Shown one piece after another: positions 26,601 to 38,600 of a DNA stretch of 64,000 nucleotides; position 1 is the stretch's first letter; every line of letters begins with the position of its first letter. Source of the stretch: Ligula intestinalis (Eukaryota; Platyhelminthes; Cestoda; Diphyllobothriidea; Diphyllobothriidae); assembly GCA_036362985.1 (NCBI GenBank), contig JAYGXS010000006.1, positions 14,033,887-14,097,886 on the forward strand, given 5' to 3'. The position numbers and the translations under genes were made by a program. The notes below the pieces were generated by a model. The model worked only from the letters and a program-made list of their open reading frames with translations, made no database searches and was not told the DNA's origin.

Positions 26601-29600
26601 TAAGTGCAATTTGTACACTTATTTGACCTGAGCATTGTTTTCTGCCCATTCTACCTGCATAATGGTGATCTTATCCACAGACTTGATACATGCTTTGCCC
26701 AAGCCGGCTTCGTGTTGGAGTACTGTTATTAGTTCTCAGTGACGGCCCTAGATCGCATTGCCTGCGCTCCAATGTCTGGTGCATCTTCCACGGCCTTTGC
26801 CTCTGACAGAAAAATCAGCTGGGGTCCACAGCATACCATGCTAAGACTGCACTGCAAGGTATGTCAGTGAAACGGGCAGACGCCTTGGCACAAGGTTGCA
26901 TGAGCATCAGCTTGCAATCGACCGCGAGGATAAGCTGTCTTTGGTCTATGACCACGTAAAGCAGAAGAAACACAAATTCGCCTTTGAGAAAGCAAGGGTA
27001 ATAGGCCGAGACAACGGCAAGATGGCCAGACTGCTGCGTGAAAGTTGGTCCTCAACTGGCACATTAAACAGAGCCATGGACCTTCATCCCGCCTACCAAG
27101 CGCTCCGCAAAAGGCTAACATCGGCTCAAAACGGAGCTATAGGTCGGGCGGAGAGAAATAAGCAAGGTCGACAGCCAGTAGCCACAAGCAAAGAGAGTAG
27201 AAACTCTCACGAGTCACAAAAATGACTTGACATAGCTCACGACGGCGCGAGCACTTCAGACAGCCAAGAAAATCAATCGGCGCAATCGACTCACGCATGG
27301 ACGAATGGTCGTTCACATCTATCTGACGCACACAGGAATACAGACACCTTGCTCTGACGATGAAAGCGAGAGAGCTTATGAAATGTCAGCCTGAATATAC
27401 TTTGGTCTCAGGAATTGTCTCCTCTTCTTCCTCTTCCGGGAATGATGTAAGGAATACTTAATATTTATGTCCATATAGCATAATATTTAATAGTCTTGAC
27501 CTCAATCCCTAAGAAATCGGATAACTGGAAGCTATATGCTTGTTAAATGATGCTCAGTGCAGCAGGTAGTCTAACCTGAACGAACTGGTCCTCCAAACTG
27601 ACACAGGTATGGTGAGACTTAGAACGTGCGCAGCAGTCTTTGACAATGAATAGTACTCTGAGAAAGTCATGGATTCTGATATGGCATAAATCGAAGTCCA
27701 CTCGGACCAGACGTGTATCTTGGTACACAGAATATATAGACTTTCAAATTAAATTTTACACTCACCTATCTTTTTGAGGGTTATTTCATGAACGTCATAT
27801 AAGCAGAAGGACCTTTAGAATGTGTCAAATAATTAAGGATATAATCTGGGGTATTAATCTTTTCCATTGCGGTCCCCTTCCTCTTCAATTCAAGGCCACC
27901 GTAATTGACTGTGGGAGTTGAATGATCTCCTGACAGAGGATTCTGGTAATGAAACTCTATGCCAAGGCGTAAGTTCCATCTAACTTCGAATGAGCGAACG
28001 TAAGGGCACATCTGAGCAATTATCAGACCTCAGTCTAATAGAAAAAGTACGTTCAAAAACGACAATGAACAATCACAACCTCCAAACTCGTAATTCGACA
28101 AAACGTGATTGGTTTTCAAGACTGGCAATAACAGCCAACATTCTGAAAAAAATAAGCAGAAAAGATTATTCGATTGCAGGGAAAATAGTTTTATTTGCCT
28201 GACATTTCGATGCTGAGATTCAATTTGGCCAAAACAAGTCGCCACTAGGGAAACAGATAGGCCACTGCGCCATCCTGCGCCAACACTGTTTCTCATTGCT
28301 GACGTGGCCAATCGGCACTCACGTCATACAGTTATCGATTTGTACTGCTTTGCCCTGCAAACTCCTGTGCATACGATACCTGGATCTTCTACGGTTCTCT
28401 GCTTATGTCTCTGATGACGAATCCGCGACGGATCTCGAAACGTCAGGCAAATGAAACCATTGTCCCATTGTCCCGAATAATCAAGACTTTATTCGGGTAA
28501 TGCACAGCCATTTAAGATCGTATTTGCAGAGCCACTTAGAAGTTTGATCCTAGTTTTATAAGACAGCGAAGGTGAGGTAGCACCTGTATACATGCAGACG
28601 GATGTATCTAGCATTCACGCAAGATGTAAAGTTTTGATGGCGGCATGATCATTTCGTTCTGTAACAAGACACCGTTGTTATGAGGAAAATACATTTTTTA
28701 AAATCTTTTATAGCCCCTTTCAATATTGTTGCTGTTTTTTTGATTAAGTCTTACACAACCTCTGATGTTATCCATGCGTGCAGGTCCTCCTAAACTCCCC
28801 GATCCGGCCATGTCCTCGAAGGTGTGCAGCAATTGTGGCTTTATTGCCTATGCTGTCATTATGATACTGCTGCTGTGCCTTCTGGGTGCCCTGCTTCTGA
28901 TTTTACCGCTGACGATGCTGCTGGCCTCCGAGGGATGTACTTACTTGGAGTCTGCAAGTGGAGCGGCAAAGACAGACTATCTGCTCAACAGATATATACA
29001 ACAGGCATGGCCTCTGATACTCGATCGCACCTTGAACAGCTCTTCCGCCAATGACAACATTACTCCGTACCTGTTACTCGAACCACCACGGGACCTCATC
29101 AAGGCAGCGACCAGGACCTGTCGCAACTCCACAAATGGGACGCTGGAGGCAGGACATGTCGGTCTGTTGAATTTGACCGGCTGGCATACAATAATCAATG
29201 TGTCCAAACTGATCGAAAGTGACACGGTAAACGGGACGATTCAAAGGGGCCAACAGTAGGTCCTATATTGTAGTTTATTCTGGCTATTTAAAATTTTATT
29301 CACCCTCAATTTTATATTTCCTCTTTAGTTTTTCGTGTGCGTGTGTGTTGATTGCTTCATTCTTCATTTTGCGGCCAGCTTTGTACAGACAATGAGGACG
29401 CAAACAATACTGTTTATTGTACGTACACGAGGTTCAAATCTTCTCCATAGTACACGTACGAAAATACCCTCACGAAATAGGACATTAACCTTCTAACCGA
29501 CAGGTCTCGGGTACGAGCCTCAGGCGTTGCAACACCTAGGGTTGGGTATGGCTTCCTGGTCAGTATCTGTATTGGTTTATTCAGAGAAAGATAGGCGAAT

Positions 29601-32600
29601 GCCTTTGAGCTCCCTAATGGTAAAAAGGTGGCCAAAAAGATTCATGGATGGAAAAGAGAAATGGAAAAACTTATGCTTCAGTTACATGCTTGCACGCGGA
29701 GAGTGAAGAACTGATGGGCTCGAAGTAGTAATAAAATATGCTTTCTGGCTTAGCAGGAATAGTAGTGTAAGTATGCGTACTAAGTATGTTTAATACTCTC
29801 CGTTGTGAGTTAAATTTACACTGGTGGATGAAATGTTTGGTGTATGTCCAGTTTGGTTTTAAATGCGGTTACACAGGTGGAGAGGACAAGCTCTTCGTGA
29901 AGAGCATTCCACGCTGCAACCACCCGGTTACTTAAGAAGAATTTACGTGCATTGAGCCTTGTTTTGCCGGGACGTAGTTTAAGGGGATGACCGCTAAGGT
30001 GATGACAGCTAACAAGTCAGAAATTGTTATTACAGTCTCCCTAGCCTTTGTCGGTGTGGTCTTGCTGTCTATAATACTAGCCGCTGTGCCGTTGTTGAAG
30101 GAAACCAAGCGGAAGCTTGAAGGCTCAATGGAGCAAGTGAGTTCCGATCGATGAGCACCATCCAGTATTTTTTATATTCCCGACCGAAACCTACAAGACA
30201 CCCAGCCTATGACTCAGTGGATAGAGCGTTGAAATTCTAACCAATCGGTCTTGGATTCGAGTCTTAGACGTCTATTAAGTCGGAAATTGTCACATCAGTC
30301 TCTTTGAAAGACTTGAAAGGCTTTATTCATCACCGAGATCGTGGCAAGAGAGAGAGAGATGTAAACTTCAATGATATGGCAGAAAGGTTTTCAAAGATAT
30401 CAGTCTTCATTTCTCATTACTTTATACCAATTTCTAAGTCAAGTTCTCTAAGTAACCGGAGGTCCAGCATTTTACCATGAGAAAATTTTAAGTAGTTCTA
30501 TCGCTTTTGTATGCGCGATCAGACTGCTTATGTCTTAGCCTTACATATTCTGAACCATATTACTCATCAAACATTTGTTTCTTTTGAAGGGTGCTGCTGG
30601 ATGAAATCAAAAAAGTAAACATTGCGGGTTTTCTTCCAAATGATTTGGAAAAAATGACAGAATTAGCAAAGAACCTGACGCAATATTTTGACAAAATTGA
30701 TTACGGGGTATGTCAGTTTTTGGTGCAGAAACCCTGTGTCTCATTTTGCACGTTGCTGGTTCTTGCGGCTGCCAAAATTCGATATATTTTTTGTCTTTTT
30801 GGAAACAATGTGAAGCACAAAACTGGAGTTTTTTGGCACTCCCGGGAAGTCATTTCTGATTATTTGATTGAATTAAATCAATGCTAGATTATAATGGAGA
30901 GTGAAATTTGTTGGTCTCAGGTAAGAGTTTAAAACGTGTTTGGCGCAAGAACTTGATGGGAATAGAGGCCGTAATTTCTTTTTGTTACTAAATCGGCGCC
31001 CAGCAAAGTTTGCGATTTCAGAAAATAGAACACGAACTCCCGTAGCCAGAAACCGTGTATTATTTGATGATCTATGAAATTTGACCTGGCAAAGTACGAC
31101 CTTTAACTTTAACTCTTCGATATCCCAGCGGGCCGGTAGCATTTGCGGTTTGACGTGCTAAGACCGCAAATGATTCCTCGTTATTTTGTTTTTGCTCCCT
31201 TATAGCTTGTTCCGACAAATTATTTGCGCGTCGCATATTTGCGTATTCGAATCCTGCCCACATACCGGAAAGCAGACAATGTTGGAAGTGGGTTCACCGA
31301 TCGTGTCAGGAACATATTCGAGCGATTGTATTTTGTGCCTCAATCCAAAGCCTGCTAGGCAGTCACTCAAAGGCTAGCAATATAAGCAGAAAAGCTTACC
31401 AACAAATCCAAGGGAGGCAGAGATGGCCATTTCCGGTTGATAAGCCCTTGGCAGTCAAATTTACTCAAACTCAGGTTTTGGAGCACTTAAGGTTCGAAAT
31501 CATATTCTTCTGCCTATCAAAAGTTACTCAATCTACCTTTATAAACATTAAGCCACTACGTCGTTCTTCATAGTAGCTATCTTTCCGTCTTTGACTGGTC
31601 CCACCCCCCACAAATACACCTTATTGCTGCTCGAACACATAACAGTTAAATAAGCAGTTTGCCCTACATAGCTCCTCTTCATCGTACCTGTTTATTTTCT
31701 AACGGTCATTGACAGTAAAAATTTGTGTTTTGTAAAAATACTTGTATGAACATATAATTAGAGAACATCTTGAGGCTGCGTTCTCCCATAAATCATGCAT
31801 AATATGCACATTGTGTTAGATGCCGCATGCAAAAATGGAAGATATCAAAGCCAAGCAATACTGACTGATATAAACGGCGGCCGCTTATTAGCGCAAACAC
31901 AAAGTGAGTATCGATTTTTTAGGCACGTTTGAAATGTCAACTGTTTTTTTACACATTTGCTCAAGTCAGACAACAACCTGAGGAACCATTTTCAAACTCA
32001 ACCCAATCAAGTTGCCAATTTTTTCCCAAAGAACATACCTGCACTTAAATCATATTTCTTGGGATCTCTGCCTTTGAATTAGATAAATGTACATACACAT
32101 GCAATTAAATTCAAACATCACTTTCGTTAATCCCTTAAACTCATAACGAGAATGAGTTTTGGTTGTTACCGTCAGTGTCGTCTGTCAAACATCAGTTAAG
32201 TTTAGCTATCTGAACATTGTACTTCAAACAATACTCAGCTACCTGCAGTAGTGAATTCACAATTTGGACGTCTGCATTCGTAAATTCATTGCTTGATGAG
32301 CTAGCAAACATCATTTTCGGATATCCTTTAGTTGTATTTTCTATCAATGTCTTCTCAGATGTTTGACGATGGTTAACTTATTAAATTACATTATTGATGC
32401 AGTCTTGAAGAAAGTGGCAAGATCTGCATGGAGGCTAAGTTCGGTCCAGGAAGCAGGTTTAAGGCGGACGATATGTATAGGTCCAGTGTAACCCAAGTTT
32501 AAGTAATGGAGACTGGATTCATAAGCGAATCCCATATTACAAAAATGATAGTTCTTTTTGAAAATATGTTTCCAAATACTTCATTTTGAAAGTAGAGGAC

Positions 32601-35600
32601 TGGTTTACCATCTACTGGATTAGACAATAAATCCTCATGCTCGTTGCGCTGGAGTGCTAAAAAGCAATTTAGTCAATAAATTTCGGACATGTCATAGCTC
32701 CGGGTTGTACAATGCCTTTTAGAAAATGCTTACCGTATGGGACCAAGAGGCGGCAGTTGTGCAGTCATGTCGACCTTACTGCGACTATAAAAATGGGCTT
32801 TTTAATTTACCTCGCCTTTATCCGCCTCCTCAACACTGATAAATAGTTTTCTGAGTGGCATTTTGCATGAAGTACTTTATACTAAGGTAGACTTTCGCAG
32901 TATCTGTGACACTTTCCCTTCAGTGCCAAGTCGATCGATTGTAAGCGCGGAAACAGTGGCTGACAAGAGTTAATGGCACGTGTATGCACGCCACACATGA
33001 CTGAGCCCAAACAGACCGTATTATGTTCTCATAAGTGGGCGGCTTTGGCCTCACATCAGTGCGAGTACCATTAGGGCTTCACTGAGAGAGGAACATTTCA
33101 ACCGGTCTTTCAATAATCCATCAACTCCAGCATGATGATGATGATAGTTCGAGAAGAAGAAGTCGTTGCAAGCACCGGAAAAAAATTACGATTCCGGTGA
33201 TCGCAACGACTTCTTCTCCTAGACAAATACCGGAGATGCGAACCTTTATAGGAATTATGGCTAATACGGTTAACCCTACCGCCTAAAATCTTCTAGGCCC
33301 GGCTCCTTAGGAGATGAGAGAAGTCTGGGGAAGGCAGAGTAGGCGGACCATTATATTGCTTACAGTGTAAGGGGAAAGTTGCGAATTGGTCTTGCAAGGC
33401 GTCCGACCGTGAGGCCAGTGGGAGAGGCCGGCGTCGCCGCGACCGCGACGCGCAATCCCAAGTGTCCTCTGACCGCAGTCATCCCGAGCGGCCGCCGAAT
33501 ACTCGCTTTGTCTCAGTAGACTGGTGGTGATCGGTTGCATCGATTTTGATGAAATCAACCATGTGATCAAGAGCAGGGACGGTGACTAGATTCAGCGACA
33601 AGATTTCAGTGAAATAGACGCGCGGCCACCTACCGCACTCTAAACCCTCACCGGTGACAAGACAGAGTCCAGATGACCGAAATGGCTCGGGCGTAGGCTG
33701 CCTTCTGCAATGCAGGCCAGAACACCGCCTAACTAAGTCTTAAGTGGCAGCAGCTTTTTGCACTGGTACTACCGCACTATTTACCCTCAGTCACCTTCAG
33801 CAGATGTCAAGACAGACTCAAAAAAAGCAAGGTTGGTATTGCTACTGCTACTTCTGAGTGATAGTAGTACTCATATCATTTCTGGCGCTGTTACTAGTCA
33901 GAATTGACGCTGATTAAAGTCTACACTGGGGCACATATCCCCTCTATCTCAACAAGGAGGGTGAATTTGGATTCATACTATTCCGAGTAAATGAATATTT
34001 GAGGTGCGCAGCACGACATGACTTCCCTCGGTTTCCGCCTACTCAGCTCTATCTACGAGATTGTGACAGTTACTACACAGTTTTGACTAAGTAGGATAAT
34101 GTTGCCAGAAATTGCGTGCCTTCAATAGGAGTGCTGATGCTGGTGATCATTTGGCCCAGGAACAGTAAGGAGAATACTGTACCGTGATCTCAGAAGTGGG
34201 TGGCTTTGATTTCACAGCAGTGAGAGTACAATTAAGGCTCCATTACGAGAGAAACATTTCAGCCTGCCCTTCAGTCATCCAGTTACTCTAGCATAGTCAT
34301 ATGTGGGCACCCAGTTACGCCGTCAGTCAACAACCTTCTAAGCCCCAAATCTTAGCGTCTCAGGATAAATTCCATCATGCCAATTGTTATTATTATCCTG
34401 AGGACTGGGCTGGTGCAGGTGCATTCCTCCGTGTCGGCCTCACTCTTGCTCTTTTTATGCTCCTACAGTAGGTGTCCTAACTCAAGAAATCCAGGGATTT
34501 CTACTAGAAACTCCCTGTAATGCAACCCAAACTGCGATCCTCTACGTCTTGCAGCAATAAAGTAACGGTCTTTCTTCAAAATAGAGCATATTGTGATTTA
34601 GCAAGTAATATTACGTTGTTTAGAAATACCAGCTCTTTCAGCAAAACAGAAAATTCCTAAAAGCGAAAATCGGACGTACTAGGTAAACTTGAGTTTTATA
34701 TGTAGAGGAAGCCTGTTCATGCAAAAAGCGAATGAATAAAGTGGAACAGATATAATTACTTTGGAAAATAAGCGTTTTTTTAATTTTCCTATACATATGC
34801 TTCCATATTGCACGCAGTGTAATGTTACCGAACAGCCCAAATATCAAGTATGCATTCCAACACCGTTAACGAGCATTTCTAGTTCTTTTTTCCATTTATA
34901 CAGTGCTTGAGTTACGTTGGACTACGGCTACCAGATTTTCGCTTTCTTTGTAAATATTTTGCGATTTCTATTACGATGAGGTTCAGATCGTTTTTACAAT
35001 GTTGATTAACACTTTTCGATTTTCCCTGACTTCAATCGATTGGCTATAAATAAAACTTATATTCTACTTACTTACCAATACCTTCAAACTAAGATATTTC
35101 TTAAAAGCATTTGCATAAATAACGAGTTTTCTAACATTCTTTCTTACGCAGCCGTCTGTTGGGGTCATAGTTTTAGAATCAGCCAAACATAAACTCATTG
35201 CCAGGAAGAATGAACGTCCACAACAAGAGTTTTGAACGAATATATCTAAGATTCATTAAAAAGCTTACCTCTTGAAAAGGTGCTTTAGTTGGATATCTCG
35301 GCGTCCACTATTTGTTGACTTTACCCTTTTTGAAGATAAAGATCGAAGTAGGGAATTTCGGCCAGTTTTTTGTGTTCCTCAAACATTAGTGATACAACTT
35401 CCTCTGTTAATTGAAGAACTTACATTTCTGTGTAAGCCGGAGCTGTTTTCAGTATATTTTTCATTTCCAGACTCAGTTCTTCAATATTAAATGCAGAACA
35501 GAGTGGCAGGATATCAACGACGATTTCTAGAAAACAAATAGTCTTTCAAGTTTTTCTATTCATTCATTCTGTTCTGTAGATAGAAAATGTTTGGACATCT

Positions 35601-38600
35601 TTTGCAGACAACTTGACGGAGAAATTTGAAGACATTTCTCGGATGTTCGTATATATGCTTGTTTACGGTCGTTATAATCGCTGGAGCGAAACGAGAAACA
35701 GCCTTATAAGTTTGTTATTTAACTTTATGGCAAAAGCTTTAGCAGATATGTGCAATAGAACGTTAACGTTTAATTCACTCTTCTTTCCTCGACAATTATG
35801 CGTAATCTCATAACTGCACTTTCCTCAATTTCAAGAACGCAAAACAATATTGCCTGTTCTCTGAATACATATACTTTAACGGTTTTTGGTTTTTATCAAT
35901 GTTCTTTTATACCAAAACATGCACAAACAAGAAGTTTATTCCGCAGCGTTTTATAGCCTAGAAAATTCCTTAGATATCAATACACGTTGGATTTTCCCCT
36001 ATTCCGCCCCTATTTGCCCCGGTATACTGATCTGAATTTAACTCTTTTTTAGTAAACAGCATTTTTCGCCTCAAGTCAACTCAATGAAAACAAAATCCCC
36101 TCAAATATGCGTCAAATCCCCCATTTAAATTTTTGCCTTCTCATTTCATCAAATATATCATCAACTGTATGTATCAGTCGACCGTCCGAGCCAACCTAAC
36201 GGCTGATTATACGATTTGATGCAGTATTTGACGAAGCTTTGCGCGAGGAATATCGATTCTCGTAAGACGCTACCTGCAGAGGTTTTCAGCATCAAAGCAG
36301 CCCTACTTAATTGTGGCTATCCTGCACGTTTCATCCAAAAGTATAACAATCCTTTACGACCAAAATCAACGGAACAGTCAATTTAAAAAAAACGGGCTTA
36401 TATCCTGACGCTTCCAGGGTGATTATATTTCAAACACAATCAAGCGACGGTTGCGTTTTACCAGAGAGAGGACGTACAACGCAGCTGAACTTGTCTTCAT
36501 CAGTCCTACTGAAAACCTTCCGGTAAAAGGAGTAAACAATGTCTTGCCATTGCACGCGGATGCAAGTGCACCGGGCATACGCAAAGGCAATTGACAGCCA
36601 AGGCCGCGGAACGGTTACCTAATTGGTTTTTCAAGCAAAAAGACAGAGCAGCACGATCATCGCTTACTAAACACCTGCTAGACAGTGGTCACTCTGTTGA
36701 CCTCAAGATAGCTTTTTGAGGACTTGTTTGGACACAAACAAATCGGCCCCTATGCTACTTGGAAGCGGTCTACGTACGGCGAGAGAAGCCCGGCCTTTGC
36801 AAGCAGCTAGACCACGTGGTTCATCTTCAATCACCTTGGTAATTGGGCGGCTAGTTTTAATCATGACTTGGCTGGCGCCAGCTTCCTCTCCCCCATTTTA
36901 TCCCCGATAGGCTGATTTAATTTAGTTTCCTTTAGTTGACCATTATTTACACTGAACTCTGACCTTTGCTGTTTTACGTTGATATTCTGTGAAAATCAAT
37001 CTAATGTATGCTTCTAACCGTTATCTGATTCATGCAATGACGGAATGTAGTTAAAAAAGCCGTCGTGAAATTTGTTGAGTTCAATAAATCCTGTTGACCA
37101 CGTTTGTTTTAAATTATCTAAAATTGTGAGTCGGGGATCCCTACTATTGTGCAGTAGATTAGTAATGTGCGACGGAAAAACCCCAGGTTTACTAAGTTGC
37201 CTAGTTGGCTTTTGTAGTGGACACACTGTGTCATTATATTAAGCTACTAACTATATTACTTAGGAAATTTGGATTGCAATCGGCCTGCTTTTGGTAGCTC
37301 TTATTATTGTAGGCTTGTGATTTATTTCCATGGAGTCTCTGTATGACCGATATCTCAAGTGACTGACTTCTTTCACTTACATAAAAGCCACCTTGCATTT
37401 GATCCGCAGAAAAAACTGAACCAGTCAAACGACTTTAAGGTAACGTTACGATATAATATTTTCTAAGGTGCAAATTACTTTTACATTGCGCAGTAATTCT
37501 GAAGTGGCCAATGTGCTGAAGCAACAGGCTCTAAAAAGTCATAATCTTAACATTTATTACTTTCATCCGTAACTGTCATTCTCTGTTTTTTCACTTTGTC
37601 GTCAGACCTGTAGTAGATGTACAAAAATCAGTCGGTGTTAAAGCGTGCCTAACAAACGATTCTGCAATTGACTAGGATTTCCGCCACTCTAGATCGTTTG
37701 CAGCAAGTCCCCCAGTTGAGATTGACTATGCTATTGAGTAGTTTGTAATGGATATACCGATTTATATAATAATAATAAGGTTTATTTGTAAAGCACATCT
37801 TTGGCGTCTCATTTGAGTACATTTTCTTCATGAAACATTGGTCTTTACTTATCAAACATCTATCAGCGCTATCCCCTATCTATTGGTTAGAGACCTATTA
37901 GGTCCGGTGCTCTGCGCCCTTTACCGAAATTCATCTATGTATATAGGTGCATATCATCTGTTTTAGCTGCAATTACCTGCACCACAGGCGTTATGAGTGA
38001 TCAGCTGTAAATTAACTCTACGGTGTTCTAGTGGCCAAATCTACGAAGAACACGAGTAATTGATTGGCCAGCTTGTGAGCCACTAGCGTCTGACACCCTT
38101 TAAGTTGTTTTTTAATAATTTTATATTTCTCTAACTCTCAGAAGCACAAATGAGTCAACCACGTATTCCTTCCTTTGAACTGTTACCAGCTTTGTTTGGG
38201 GAAACGCATAGATTCCGCTTTTTACCCCACGAGTCTTCCTTTGTTGGTGCTAATCGAATTAATCTCTACATTTTAACAGCCGTCGATAGAGCAATTAAGG
38301 CCCAATCTCCTTCCCACCGAAAGTCTTTCTTCCTTCGCCAATGAGTTGGGGACTTTTGGCAAGGCTATTGAGGAAATGGGTCTATCCGAATACAAAGTGC
38401 TATCGTCAGCTGCTCAGGTTATTAAGGAAATGATTCCCAAAATTCAACCAGTTGTTGTGAACGTCTCAGAACTTCGAATGGCATTTGAAAATGTCCAAAA
38501 TCGAAGGAATTTGACAGAGTCCATTAACGCTCTCATGGCAGAACTAGAGGAAGTCAAGAAGGTGAGTTGTGACTTTTCTCTGCATCCAGTTTTGTAATCA

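Larger units (their letters stand above)
30708..35579. other. intron 6
   Basis: This is 4.9 kb without a gene. It contains two copies of a non-coding dispersed repeat (32965-33135, 34140-34330), a compact hairpin (33151-33219) and a GC-rich patch (about 33410-33500). A tRNA-like box B (GTATTCGAATCCTG) lies near 31242. Confidence 0.4.

Noticed and set aside
30013..30140. A possible extra prominin exon with a membrane-helix-like frame (SLAFVGVVLLSIILAAVPLL) between TTACAG and GTGAGT.
   Set aside because: It does not fit the phases of exons 5 and 6, would add a sixth helix, and its start matches the SINE body seen at 3685 and 30276.
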